Below are positions 20,501 to 28,622 of a DNA stretch of 64,000 nt, one piece after another; the stretch's first letter is position 1; each line of letters opens with the position of its first letter. The notes below the pieces were generated by a model. The model saw only the letters and a program-made list of their open reading frames with translations. It was not told the origin of the DNA and made no database searches. The stretch comes from Buttiauxella selenatireducens (lineage in GTDB: Bacteria; Pseudomonadota; Gammaproteobacteria; Enterobacterales; Enterobacteriaceae): NCBI RefSeq assembly GCF_031432975.1, contig NZ_CP133838.1:2542001-2606000 (forward strand), written 5' to 3'. A program made the translations under genes and the position numbers.

Positions 20501-21092
20501 CACGACGTAAATTTTCTATCAGTGCCAGGCGCAACATACCCGGCAGAGCCCAAAGTTCACCCAGCGTTAAAGGAGTCACTTGCTGATAAGCTGCAATATA
20601 GCTCGTCAGACTCGCGGCATCCCAACGCCCGTCGGCATGAGCAATGGCTTCGGAAGCAATATCATAAATACGTGGGCAATTATGCGGCGGAGTCAGCGGC
20701 GGCAAGCCTTTGCCGAAGTTCTTTGGCAGATGGTGGCGGACCACACGGATCTGCTCTTCAATCAGATAGTAGTTATCCAGCAGCCACTCACCCGCAGGGG
20801 TAATGCCCGATTTCTCTCCAGCATTGAGCAGGTAGCAGTTGCGGGTAATGATCGCTTCGTTATCCTCCAGACGCTTGAGCAAATAGTAAGGCATCTTAGC
20901 GGGAGATAACTTATGGGAACGCGCCAGTTTTTGGCCATAACGTTCCATTTGAGCCGCAGAAAACAGCTCGGCTTTTATTGGGCTTTCATTAGTGGAGCCA
21001 GCGGACAGCCAGCCAGGCGTTTCAGGATGAAGCTCCCGTGGTTTACTCGAGGTAAACCACGGTTTAAAATTTAATTTCATGAATATGCTCAT
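17535..21092 (-). CDS. Cyclic beta-1,2-glucan synthase, N-terminal GT84 part (frameshifted)
   Basis: 1,185 residues. Membrane segments occur near 410-470 and 815-990 and flank a family-84 glycosyltransferase domain: VVIPCLLTS, the LDSDTVLP metal site (about 635), SHDLLEG and RWIRGDWQ (about 787, the Q-x-x-R-W equivalent). It uses UDP-glucose to build beta-1,2-glucan in the inner membrane for periplasmic export, for osmotic adaptation. The last roughly 17 codons are out-of-frame junk; without the shift it would read on into the glucoamylase and phosphorylase domains. ATG 21092 has no clear ribosome site; ATG 21080 is an alternative start. Such synthases are typical of Rhizobiales and patchy in enterobacteria. 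Confidence 0.85.
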   Translation of the reverse strand: MSIFMKLNFKPWFTSSKPRELHPETPGWLSAGSTNESPIKAELFSAAQMERYGQKLARSHKLSPAKMPYYLLKRLEDNEAIITRNCYLLNAGEKSGITPAGEWLLDNYYLIEEQIRVVRHHLPKNFGKGLPPLTPPHNCPRIYDIASEAIAHADGRWDAASLTSYIAAYQQVTPLTLGELWALPGMLRLALIENLRRVSIEVAEAQKERNLADVWVTRIFECAESTPADLIMVIADMARSRPPLSSAFVAELVRRLQGRGNMLSLPLTWVEQRLAETGVTTDYLIHRFNQQLAASQLSVSNSIAGLRLLSETNWADFAEAMSLVEQTMREDPSGIYPAMHFDTRDHYRHIIEILARHSRSSEPEVARHILGMAQAADPATPAQHVGFYLIGEGRPELEEQLAANTSWVVRLRHAFNQTPLLSWLGSLSLLTTAFCADILSRTYEHGLSWPLLLLLALPLVVIVSQLAINLLNETTTRFRLPMPLPRMDFSSGIPAEFCTMVVIPCLLTSRAGIDKLLNSLEICYLGNKTPHLYFALLTDFADSTDENSAGDNDLLHWAEAQMQNLNRRYAPVAQPLFFLLHRSRQWNPQQGVWMGYERKRGKLSLLNNWLHQPETQFRDVHNTAISPPAGVKYVITLDSDTVLPRDTAHKLVATMAHPLNHPIYDPIKQRVVKGYGILQPGLAEEIPRNGQGRYAAMCSSVPGNDPYSMMSSDIYQDLFGEGSFVGKGIYDVGTFVQATLNTCPENLVLSHDLLEGCYARSGLLSEVLLYEQYPNNYLTDTARRTRWIRGDWQLLNWLKINVRRADGTRDKNPLTTLSRWKLLDNLRRSLVAPSLLIILFCSLLLVPNPLFWLGVLAVVLLLPTVLVIAQDLINKPARRPFLQHLLLVASGGLKRLMRIGLGFASLPHEAGYSLQAIVVTLWRLGVSHRNLNQWASFDQSNEDSKTSALRFYKAMWLNVISGVALIVLVALLAPMMLFFALPIGLLWCLAPALLSVLSREPKRNTVTFSAAQKRLLRQSSREIWAFFETFATAKENWLPPDNYQEIPQPVIAHRTSPTNIGLSLMSNLTAWDFGYIPQGEMLQRITLTLDTLDKMEHFRGHLYNWYDTRTLQPLNPRYISSVDSGNMAGHLLTLSAGLTELRNQPILDCTQVLLGIDDSLQILEKIWGRMRQRLCASYVTIATRP

Positions 21093-21263
21093 CGGGCGAG
21101 GTGAACGCGCAGGAGCAGTTGTTCAATCAGATCAGAAACGTTCTCTCAGGATGAAGTGACAGGCATCAGGGATTTAACAGCTGCAAGATTCTTTACAGTA
21201 TAGGTTAAGATTTGTACAGATTTGCGGGAATAGCTTGCCGAATACCGTCTCTGACAAGAGGGA

Positions 21264-21428
21264 TTAGCGCGGTATAACGAACAGCGATTTACATTTTGGG
21301 CAGAGCAGCGTTTGCCCCAGTCGGACTTTGTTTGCGGGATGTGAGGATTTGCTTCCGCAGATAGGACATGTCACCGAGCTATTTGCCGCATTACCGAAGC
21401 GCTTCATTGCGTAATCTAAGAGGGACAT
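21264..21428 (-). CDS. Small zinc-ribbon protein (YnfU-like)
   Basis: 54 residues ending in a two-knuckle zinc ribbon, CPICGSKSSHPAN then CPKCKSLF: four cysteines spaced C-x2-C and C-x2-C. It resembles the small enterobacterial YnfU-type zinc-binding proteins. The start MSLLDYAMKRF at 21428 is preferred over an upstream TTG at 21446, though neither has a strong ribosome site. It stands alone between the glucan synthase and the chemoreceptor. Function unknown. Confidence 0.6.
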   Translation of the reverse strand: MSLLDYAMKRFGNAANSSVTCPICGSKSSHPANKVRLGQTLLCPKCKSLFVIPR

Positions 21429-21562
21429 GATGATTAGCCATTTCAATGAATGAGGTTCATCGTATCACGCCCTGAACAAATAGCGCACAAGTTATCCTGT
21501 GCCATCTGTCTTCGGGCGGATATGGCTACAACAACGGCAATTGGGCATTCAAAAACGCTGAA

Positions 21563-22729
21563 TTAAAACGTTTGCCATTGCCCTTCTTCTGCCTGCTTTA
21601 ACGGCTTAGCGCGAACGGCTCGTGATACGACAGAAGTGACCACACGCTCTTCATCACCCAGACGTAAGTTGTTGGTTCTTTTTTGCAACTCAACCACCTG
21701 GTCTTTAAGCACATCAGAAGAGTGAGCCAGTTCGACAACCACAGCTGCGTTGCTGTGGGTGACTTTTTCCAGCTCTGACAGCGCGATGGTAATTTGCTGG
21801 ATCCCCTTCTCCTGTTCATTCGTCGACAAGAAAATATGTTCCATCAACAGATTTAGATCGTCTGAACCCGAAACAATATCGTGCATATTTTTTTCTGCTT
21901 CAGAAACCAACTTCGCGCCTTGCATCACATTAATATTCGTTTGTTCAATTAAAGACTTAATATTTTTAGCGGACTCTGAGCTTTTTTTCGCTAACACTCT
22001 GACCTCACCCGCAACCACGGCAAACCCTTTACCGTGCTCGCCCGCTCTGGCCGCTTCGACTGCGGCATTTAAAGCCAGGATATTTGTCTGGAAGGCGATC
22101 CCGTCGATTATGCTAATAATCTCGGTCATCTTTTTTGAGCAGTCAGTTATCGACACCATATTCTCAGTGAGTTTTTGCATTAAATCACTGCCATGCCCTG
22201 CTGACTTATGCGCTTCACTGGTGATGGTGTTTAGCTGACGGGTGTTTTCTGCGTTGCTCTTCGTTCCAGCGGAGATCTCTTCCATGCTCGCTGCGGTTTG
22301 CATCAACATGGCCGATTGTTGTTCCGTTTTTACCGAGAGATCCGCGCTCTGATTCGCCAGTGTGCCGGACAGTTCGCTGGCTGAATTTGAAGACTTTCTT
22401 ATATCTATCACCAAACTGGATATTTCTTTCGCCAGGCTGTTTATACCTGGAATTAACTTTCCTGCGCAGTTATTCCCGAACTCGGCTATCGATATGGACA
22501 AATTTCCGGTGTTTATTTCATCGATATTTCTTTTAACTTCATTTATCGGTTTAACAAGATAGCGAGTCATGTAAGCCCACAAGATGAGAAGCAAAGCCGC
22601 TCCAACCGCATTCAGCATAAGTAAAACGTTAGTATTTGCTAATAACAAGAAAGCCATTAAATTCATTAACGCAATTGATATTGCTGTAAAAACAACAATC
22701 ACGGTTCTTACGCTGTAATCTTTAAACAT
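21563..22729 (-). CDS. Methyl-accepting chemotaxis protein without periplasmic domain
   Basis: 388 residues. Two membrane helices (about 8-29 and 33-53) are separated by only a few residues, so there is no periplasmic ligand domain. A HAMP linker follows ([20 protein letters not shown] region), then a full cytoplasmic signalling domain with the hairpin tip [22 protein letters not shown] (in two parts: [13 protein letters not shown] and [15 protein letters not shown]). The last five residues, QWQTF, resemble the NWETF tether that binds CheR, as in the major receptors Tsr and Tar. It probably senses a cytoplasmic, membrane or energy cue. No che or flagellar genes are nearby. Confidence 0.9.
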   Translation of the reverse strand: MFKDYSVRTVIVVFTAISIALMNLMAFLLLANTNVLLMLNAVGAALLLILWAYMTRYLVKPINEVKRNIDEINTGNLSISIAEFGNNCAGKLIPGINSLAKEISSLVIDIRKSSNSASELSGTLANQSADLSVKTEQQSAMLMQTAASMEEISAGTKSNAENTRQLNTITSEAHKSAGHGSDLMQKLTENMVSITDCSKKMTEIISIIDGIAFQTNILALNAAVEAARAGEHGKGFAVVAGEVRVLAKKSSESAKNIKSLIEQTNINVMQGAKLVSEAEKNMHDIVSGSDDLNLLMEHIFLSTNEQEKGIQQITIALSELEKVTHSNAAVVVELAHSSDVLKDQVVELQKRTNNLRLGDEERVVTSVVSRAVRAKPLKQAEEGQWQTF

Positions 22730-22894
22730 GCTTCAACCTATAACATATTTCACGGGTACCTATATTTATCGGTGATATTGATGAGAAATCCAGTGAGCAA
22801 ATAAAATCGAAGCTAAATACTGACATAAGCAAATGAAATAGTCATTTACACTTCCTTACATCATGCGCCGGGTGCAGAGGGACAAAAAAAGCAT

Positions 22895-22922
22895 AAAAAA
22901 AACGGTGCACAAGGCACCGTTT
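22895..22922 (-). terminator. Rho-independent terminator of the SYLF lipoprotein gene
   Basis: On the minus strand a stem ACGGTGC/GCACCGT (22920-22914, 22908-22902) is followed by a run of eight T. It lies 9 bp past the lipoprotein stop. Confidence 0.85.
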
Positions 22923-22930
22923 AAAATGTG

Positions 22931-23521
22931 TTATTTACCGTTTAGCGCATCATCCGGCCAGTATTTATAGCCATTAATCATGGCCTGTGCAGCAAGGCCT
23001 TTTTCGGTAAGCTCGTAGGTGTAAAGCGGCTTAGGCAGCTCCACTGAGCTAGGCGCTACAGCGCCGGCCGAAGCATTGACTGCTGGCAAACCTTGATTGT
23101 CATATTTAGCTGCGGCATTCGCATCCGCGCCGACAATATAGCCATTCTTGATAAAATCGTTCAGCGCTTTGCTGTCATTGAAAATCAGAATCGTGCGTAG
23201 TTGCTTAACGCCCAGACCCACACCGGCTCCAGCCTGAGCCATTTTCATATAGGTGTCTTTGCCTGTTTTGTGATTCTTCACAACGCCATAGCCACTGCCA
23301 AATCCAAATGTCAGAATTTTGCTGCTGTTGGCGGAGAATACCGCGTAGCCTTTAGATTTCAGGATTTGTTTACGCGCTTCAGGATGAGCTTTATACAACT
23401 TTGATAACGTATCAATACGCATATGTTGGATAGAGTTACGTTGCTGACTCGCGGTATCGCCTTTAGCGCTACAACCGGCAATTGCCAGAATGGCAATAAG
23501 AAGTATTTTTTTAAACTGCAT
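22931..23521 (-). CDS. SYLF-domain (Ysc84-like) lipoprotein
   Basis: 196 residues with a lipoprotein signal: MQFKKILLIAILAIAGC, lipobox AIAGC with Cys17, and Ser at +2, predicting outer-membrane sorting. The mature part has a SYLF/Ysc84 pattern: KAHPEARKQILKSKGYAVF, FGSGYGVV, then AGAGVGLGVKQLRTILIF. SYLF domains bind lipids in eukaryotes; the bacterial role is unclear. ATG 23521 has an AGGA site five bases upstream; upstream Met codons in the frame do not. It has its own terminator. The 240-bp AT-rich gap upstream holds no recognised element. Confidence 0.82.
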   Translation of the reverse strand: MQFKKILLIAILAIAGCSAKGDTASQQRNSIQHMRIDTLSKLYKAHPEARKQILKSKGYAVFSANSSKILTFGFGSGYGVVKNHKTGKDTYMKMAQAGAGVGLGVKQLRTILIFNDSKALNDFIKNGYIVGADANAAAKYDNQGLPAVNASAGAVAPSSVELPKPLYTYELTEKGLAAQAMINGYKYWPDDALNGK

Positions 23522-23799
23522 GTGCATCCTAACCCATGTTAACAATCGGTGATTAAACAAACAAAATTGATTAAATTCCGAATTAAGGGGGCGGATGTTA
23601 TGACACAGCAGAGGTTCTGGTTAATTTTTTTGTGCTATGAGTCACTTTTTTTGTTTAATTTTAAATTAATAAAATGTTGATTAATTTTGTTTAAGTTTAA
23701 GTGCAATGAACAAAAAGTCGTGGATATTCTTTGAGCAAATATCATTAGCCATTCTTATTGTTTAACTTTTATCCCTATACACTCTCAACCGTCCGGACA

Positions 23800-24069
23800 T
23801 CAATTAAAAAGATAAATCAGCGCAAATACGATGAATGCGAAGATTGATATAAAAACGACAGAGGCGGAAAAACCCCCTAAGGCATCCATGTTGTCACGGG
23901 TGTTCTCGTTGAGTTTATCGATGGCTTCTTGCTTGCTTTCGGCTTCAAACTCCAGCGGGTATTTTTTAAAGCCATCTTGTTTTAACTTTTTGATCTCCTC
24001 TTTCGACAGCATACTGCGGGCAAAAATTTTAGTGGCTTCATCTTTAACATAAAAAACGTACTTTTCCAT
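23800..24069 (-). CDS. Small tail-anchored membrane protein
   Basis: 89 residues, not recognised. A soluble charged N-terminal part (KDEATKIFARSMLSKEEIKKLK) is followed by one C-terminal membrane helix (about 66-87, SASVVFISIFAFIVFALIYL). GAGGAG lies 7 bases before ATG 24069, which sets the start. It is a single gene with its own promoter region. Confidence 0.65.
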   Translation of the reverse strand: MEKYVFYVKDEATKIFARSMLSKEEIKKLKQDGFKKYPLEFEAESKQEAIDKLNENTRDNMDALGGFSASVVFISIFAFIVFALIYLFN

Positions 24070-24431
24070 GCATCTACTCCTCAGTGCGAAGCCACCCCAG
24101 ATTCTGTGGAGGACTTGGTTTATCAATATGAATCAATTGACTATCACCATAAACCCGCCGCCATATAAAAAGGTTTAACCCGGTCAAAAAGTGGCGAGAA
24201 CCCACATGATTAATTGTCATTGAGGACCTTTAATTTGTCGACGTGTGTGATATAAAGATGGCCTCGCGAAAAAGCGGCCCCGATTTGACTACACTCTCGA
24301 TGGTCGCCACACACGTCTACAATGCGCTCCGCGCCATTCTCGACCAGCGTCCTTAAATGCCTGAACACTTTTCAGGTTTGTCACAGGTTCAGCATCTCAG
24401 TGCACAACCTGAATACCGACGGGAACGCTTT
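24070..24431 (+). other. Intergenic region upstream of the TetA-like gene
   Basis: This 360-bp gap has no full gene. It holds a possible -10 (TATAAA, 24251), a 10-bp inverted repeat GACGTGTGTG/CACACACGTC (24240-24249, 24308-24317), and an 18-codon frame ATG 24300 to TAA 24356 (MVATHVYNALRAILDQRP). The TAA is followed immediately by an in-frame ATG (24357) of the efflux reading frame. A leader-peptide arrangement is possible. Confidence 0.35.
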
Positions 24432-25619
24432 ATGAATAAACCACTTATCGTTATTTTCACGACTATTGCCCTTGATGCGGTTGGCATTGGGCTAATCTTT
24501 CCGATTCTTCCTTCGCTGCTAAAAGAGATAACGCACAGTGGGAACGTCGCCATTTATATCGGCACGCTGACTGCTTTGTATGCCGTGATGCAGTTCGTGT
24601 TTGCACCTGTGCTCGGCACTCTCAGCGACCGTATTGGCCGCAGGCCCGTCATGCTGTTGTCCCTCGGCGGTGCGGCAGTAAATTACGTGTTTCTCGCCTT
24701 CTCGCCCAGTCTGGCATTACTGTTTGTGGGGCGCGCCATTGCAGGAATGACGAGCGCCAATATCTCCGTCGCTACCGCTTATCTCACCGATATATCTGCA
24801 CCAGACAAGCGTGCCCGGCATTTCGGTCTACTCAACGCAATGTTCGGTATCGGTTTTATCATCGGCCCGGTTCTGGGAGGCATGCTTGGTGATTATTGGG
24901 TCCGTCTGCCCTTTATCGCCGCAGCGGTACTCAACGGGGCTAATTTCCTGCTCGCGCTGTTGGTTTTGCCTGAGTCCCATCAGCCTGAACGCAAGAAACT
25001 GAATTTTTCAGCACTTAACCCTCTGCTCCCGTTTCGCTGGGTGTGTTCTATGAAAGGACTGATGCCGGTGGTGCTGACGTTCTTTATTCTCAGTGCCACA
25101 GGTGAGGCGTACGGGATTTGCTGGGCGCTATGGGGTTTTGATGCTTTTGGCTGGAATGGTTTTTGGATAGGTTTATCGCTTGGCGCATTTGGTTTGTGCC
25201 AGGCACTGGTTCAGGTGTTTCTGCCCGGCCCTGCGGCAAGGTTATTTGGTGAACGAGGTGCTGTATTCGTTGGGATCAGCTGCGCCTGCATTGCACTGGT
25301 TAGCATCGCCTTTGTACGTGAAAGCTGGATGGTGTTCGCAATTATGCCGCTATTTGCATTAGGTGGCATCGGGACGCCAGCGCTTCAGGCTCTGGCAACC
25401 CGGCAAGTCGATGCGCAAAGTCAGGGGCAATTCCAGGGCGTTCTGGCCTCCGCCGTGAGTCTCGCGTCCATCATCGCCCCGCTGTTCTTCTCTGCATTCT
25501 ATTTTGCAGTACAGAAACAGTGGCCCGGCGCTATCTGGCTTTCAGTCGTAGCCGTTTATTTGATAGCCATTCCTCTGGTGATGTTGGGTACACGCAGACC
25601 CACGGAAGCGACCGCCTGA
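24432..25619 (+). CDS. TetA-like MFS drug:H+ antiporter
   Basis: 395 residues with 12 predicted membrane segments, of the DHA1 family. MFS motif A is GTLSDRIGRRP after segment 2, and the segment 4-5 region RARHFGLLNAMFGIGFIIGP is strongly TetA-like. TetA proteins export tetracycline-Mg complexes; chromosomal relatives have varied substrates, so resistance cannot be claimed. The N-terminus MNKPLIVIF at 24432 matches TetA starts; the frame also runs from 24357 through 25 extra codons. No divergent TetR gene is present. Confidence 0.85.
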   Translation: MNKPLIVIFTTIALDAVGIGLIFPILPSLLKEITHSGNVAIYIGTLTALYAVMQFVFAPVLGTLSDRIGRRPVMLLSLGGAAVNYVFLAFSPSLALLFVGRAIAGMTSANISVATAYLTDISAPDKRARHFGLLNAMFGIGFIIGPVLGGMLGDYWVRLPFIAAAVLNGANFLLALLVLPESHQPERKKLNFSALNPLLPFRWVCSMKGLMPVVLTFFILSATGEAYGICWALWGFDAFGWNGFWIGLSLGAFGLCQALVQVFLPGPAARLFGERGAVFVGISCACIALVSIAFVRESWMVFAIMPLFALGGIGTPALQALATRQVDAQSQGQFQGVLASAVSLASIIAPLFFSAFYFAVQKQWPGAIWLSVVAVYLIAIPLVMLGTRRPTEATA

Positions 25620-25674
25620 GTGCATGAGAAAATTCACTTAAATTTTGATATCCTGGGAACCATTGATTCTGTAA

Positions 25675-26484
25675 ATGATTTGTCTAATGAATGCGCCAAC
25701 CTCTGAAAACGTGCTATCCGTTCGCGATCTCACACTCTTTTTTACCGGTAAAACGCCGCAGGTCGATGCCGTCTCTTTTGAGGTTTACGCCGGAGAGTTT
25801 GTCTCGATTATCGGTCCAAATGGCAGTGGGAAATCGACACTCCTGCGACTCATCATCAATGAGTTGCAGCCTGCCTGCGGTGAGATAGTCTTTCAGGGCA
25901 AAATGCTGCGCACCATGACGCCGATGGAACGCGCGCGTCGCGTTGCGCTGCTAACCCAACATGACAATGCTGATTTACGGCTGACGGTAAATGAGTATGT
26001 GGCGTTGGGGCGCATTCCGTGGCAGGCCGAACGCCCGAAAACGGAACATGACGACGCGATTGCCGATGCCATTCATGATGTTGGCATCGCTCACCTGAAA
26101 CAGGTGGCGCTGGGGAAATTATCCGGCGGCGAACGACAACGCGCGGGCTTTGCCCGTGTGCTGGCGCAACAACCGACGTTACTCTTACTCGATGAGCCGA
26201 CAAATCATCTCGACCCACTCGCCCGCCATCAGTTACTCAGCCTCGTTAAGCGCAAAAACATCACCACCGTGGCGATATTGCACGATCTTGAATTGATTCA
26301 ACCGTTTTGCGACCAGGTGATCATGATGAATGCAGGCCGTCTGGTTTGTCGTGGTACCCCTGCGGAGGTGTTGGATTCTCCCTGGCTTGAGAAGGTTTTC
26401 GGTATGCAAAGCCTGCACGTGATTCATCCCAAAAGCGGCAAAACAGTGCGCATCTTTGAAGCACTGGCCTCTGAAATTGATTGA
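25675..26484 (+). CDS. FecE/FhuC-type ABC transporter ATPase
   Basis: 269-residue ABC ATPase: Walker A GPNGSGKS, Q-loop LLTQHD, signature LSGGERQR, Walker B LLLLDEPTNHLD, H-loop LHD. The layout is that of siderophore, cobalamin or metal importers (FecE/BtuD type). It energises the FecCD-like permease encoded 1.1 kb downstream. The leader RNA element lies between this gene and the binding-protein gene. The start is ATG 25675 or 25687; neither has a strong ribosome site. Confidence 0.88.
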   Translation: MICLMNAPTSENVLSVRDLTLFFTGKTPQVDAVSFEVYAGEFVSIIGPNGSGKSTLLRLIINELQPACGEIVFQGKMLRTMTPMERARRVALLTQHDNADLRLTVNEYVALGRIPWQAERPKTEHDDAIADAIHDVGIAHLKQVALGKLSGGERQRAGFARVLAQQPTLLLLDEPTNHLDPLARHQLLSLVKRKNITTVAILHDLELIQPFCDQVIMMNAGRLVCRGTPAEVLDSPWLEKVFGMQSLHVIHPKSGKTVRIFEALASEID

Positions 26485-26535
26485 TATACAAATAATTAAC
26501 CATTAATTGATCTGGTCGGATCTATTCACACCATC

Positions 26536-26652
26536 AATTCCTGTAAGGTGCGGCGGTCTCAAGGGGACGGATTTCCCCGCCACCGGATGATACCGTTCTG
26601 GCGAATGTCGCGAGCCGGTAAGTGAGGAGCCACGCCTCACGAATCAGGAGTT
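26536..26652 (+). ncRNA. Structured leader RNA, riboswitch candidate
   Basis: The outer helix pairs AATTCCTG (26536-26543) with CAGGAGTT (26645-26652), which contains the ribosome site of the binding-protein gene. Inside are further helices: GGTG/CACC (26547, 26581), GGGGA/TCCCC (26563, 26574), ACCGG/CCGGT (26582, 26614), GCGA/TCGC and GTGAGG/CCTCAC (26621-26639). A closed multi-helix fold burying the ribosome site is how translational riboswitches work. I do not recognise cobalamin-switch boxes. A molybdenum-cofactor-type switch is one idea, unproven. Confidence 0.5.
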
Positions 26653-26655
26653 TGT

Positions 26656-27618
26656 ATGAAAACATTAATGCTTGTTGCGGCACTCTTAGCCGCGATGACC
26701 TTCCGTGCCGGTGCCTCCGGTTTTCCGGTAACGGTCGATAACTGCGGAAAACCGCTGACCTTTAACGCCGCCCCAAAACGCATGGTCGTTCATGACATCA
26801 ATATGTCAGAGATGGCGTTTGAGCTACATCTGCAACCTGAAATTGTCGGCATTACGGGCATTTCCGGTTGGTACAAAAATATCCCGGACTTTACCCGTTT
26901 ACAGGGCAACATCCCTGAACTCGCGCCCAAATATCCCTCCATGGAAACACTGCTGGCCGCCAGGCCTGATCTGGTTTTTTCCGGCTGGAACTACGGTTTA
27001 CGCGGCGATGTAACGCCACAGGCGTTGGCAAAATTCGGTATCAAAACGCTTATTCTCACCGAAAGCTGTAATCACGTTAATAACCATCGCGCACGGGCCA
27101 ACATGGATTTGCTGTACGGCGATATGGAACGTCTGGGCAAAGTCTTTGGCAAAGAAGAAGATGCGCTCAAGCGGGTGGATAGCTGGAAAAATCAGGTTGC
27201 CGATATCAATAAGAAAACCGCAGGACGCAAACCGGTGCGGGTTTTCCTTTACGACTCAGGCGAAGATAAACCGTATACCAGCGGTGCTTACGCCATGCCA
27301 ACCGCGATTATCGAAGCGGCGGGTGGTAAAAATGTCATGGATACGCTGGATAAAAGCTGGACAACCACCAACTGGGAAAGTGTCGCGGCAACGCAGCCAG
27401 AATTCATCATTCTGATGGATTATCAGTCGGACTTTAACGGCGGCGCAGACGGCCTGGAACGGTTCCTCGAGCAGCATCCGTTAATGAAAAATACCCCTGC
27501 GGTGCTTCATCACCGTTACCTGAGACTTAAATATCAGGAGATGACGCCCGGCCCTGCCAATATCACCGCCATCACTAAAATCGCCCGTGCGCTTTATCCG
27601 GACGCGTTTAACGGATGA
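26656..27618 (+). CDS. Periplasmic binding protein of a FecCD-type ABC importer
   Basis: 320 residues with a Sec signal peptide (MKTLMLVAALLAA... cleaved near residue 20) and a class III (BtuF/FhuD/FecB) binding fold: an N-terminal lobe with PKRMVVHDIN, a central helix region, and a C-terminal lobe ending ITKIARALYPD. Motif VFSGWNYG follows MKTLLAARPDL-like text, typical of the family. The ligand could be a siderophore, cobalamin, haem or an oxyanion; the H. influenzae molybdate importer MolABC shows that this fold can carry molybdate. Its stop overlaps the permease ATG by 4 bp. Translation is probably controlled by the leader RNA. Confidence 0.87.
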   Translation: MKTLMLVAALLAAMTFRAGASGFPVTVDNCGKPLTFNAAPKRMVVHDINMSEMAFELHLQPEIVGITGISGWYKNIPDFTRLQGNIPELAPKYPSMETLLAARPDLVFSGWNYGLRGDVTPQALAKFGIKTLILTESCNHVNNHRARANMDLLYGDMERLGKVFGKEEDALKRVDSWKNQVADINKKTAGRKPVRVFLYDSGEDKPYTSGAYAMPTAIIEAAGGKNVMDTLDKSWTTTNWESVAATQPEFIILMDYQSDFNGGADGLERFLEQHPLMKNTPAVLHHRYLRLKYQEMTPGPANITAITKIARALYPDAFNG

Positions 27619-28619
27619 TCGCCGATAAACGTTTTTTACTGGTGTGGCTTGTGGCCCCGTTTTTACTGGCGGGACTGACTCTGGCAAGCGTTGCGAAAGG
27701 CAGTGTTCCGCTCTCTTTTTCCGACGTACTGACCGCGCTGAACGTCATACCAGGAGACGTTTCGCCGATGATAAAAAGCATCGTACTGGAGCTGCGTTTG
27801 CCGCGCACGCTACTCGGGATGATGGCGGGAGCGGGCCTTGCGTTAGTGGGTTCGCTGCTACAAACCACCACGCGGAACGATTTGGCTGACCCTTTTTTAT
27901 TTGGCTTATCTTCAGGGGCTTCTGCTGGCGTGGTGCTGGTGATCACGCGCCTGGGTGACAGCCTTGGGGCCTGGACACTGCCTGTCGCCGCCTTTGTCGG
28001 TGGGATGCTATCTGCGGCAGCCGTGATGATAATCTTTATGTCTCAGTCACATAAAGGAACGGAAAAGCTGATTATCTGCGGCCTGGCCGTGTCATTTTTG
28101 TTTGGGGCTCTTACCAACTACCTGATTTTTTCCGGTGACCAACGCGCGGCCAGTAACGCGCTGTTTTGGGCTCTGGGGGGATTGGGATTGGCCCGTTGGG
28201 ATAATCTTGGTTTTGCGGCCATCGCACTGCTGTTGCTGACGACCTTAATTTCGTTACGCTGGCGTTCGTTGGATGGATTGCTGGCGGGTGAACAGACGGC
28301 AGGATCGTTAGGCATTAACGTTCTGCGCCTACGAACCGAAGTCTTTCTTTGCTGCTCAATCGCCACTGCAATCCTGGTTTCGCTTACCGGTGTTATCGGT
28401 TTTGTCGGGTTGATGGTGCCCCATCTGGCGCGGCCATTTTCTGGCGTACGGCATCGCAGATTGTTACCCCTGGTGGGCGTCCTGGGGGCAATTTTGCTGT
28501 CTGCCGGGGATATCCTTAGCCGAACGCTCACCGCCCCCCAGGAGCTGCCGATTGGGATCATCACCGCAGGTGTCGGCGGTCTGTTCGTTCTGTTTATTCT
28601 GCTGCGACGGGCGAACTAG
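27615..28619 (+). CDS. FecCD-family ABC permease
   Basis: 334 residues with about ten membrane helices, of the BtuC/FecCD family. RLPRTLLGMMAGAGLALVGSLLQ is the conserved first coupling region (as RLPRTLLG and GAGLALVGSLLQ), and GFVGLMVPHLARPFSGVRHR near the end carries the ATPase coupling helix. Family length is usual (320-340). ATGA overlap with the binding-protein gene shows one operon: ATPase, leader, binding protein, permease. Converges on the Rrf2 gene with 3 bp between stops. Confidence 0.9.
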   Translation: MIADKRFLLVWLVAPFLLAGLTLASVAKGSVPLSFSDVLTALNVIPGDVSPMIKSIVLELRLPRTLLGMMAGAGLALVGSLLQTTTRNDLADPFLFGLSSGASAGVVLVITRLGDSLGAWTLPVAAFVGGMLSAAAVMIIFMSQSHKGTEKLIICGLAVSFLFGALTNYLIFSGDQRAASNALFWALGGLGLARWDNLGFAAIALLLLTTLISLRWRSLDGLLAGEQTAGSLGINVLRLRTEVFLCCSIATAILVSLTGVIGFVGLMVPHLARPFSGVRHRRLLPLVGVLGAILLSAGDILSRTLTAPQELPIGIITAGVGGLFVLFILLRRAN

Positions 28620-28622
28620 TTT

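Noticed and set aside
26521-26655. Cobalamin riboswitch before the binding-protein gene
   Set aside because: The conserved B12-box and GCCACTG core are not recognisable; kept only as an unnamed structured leader.
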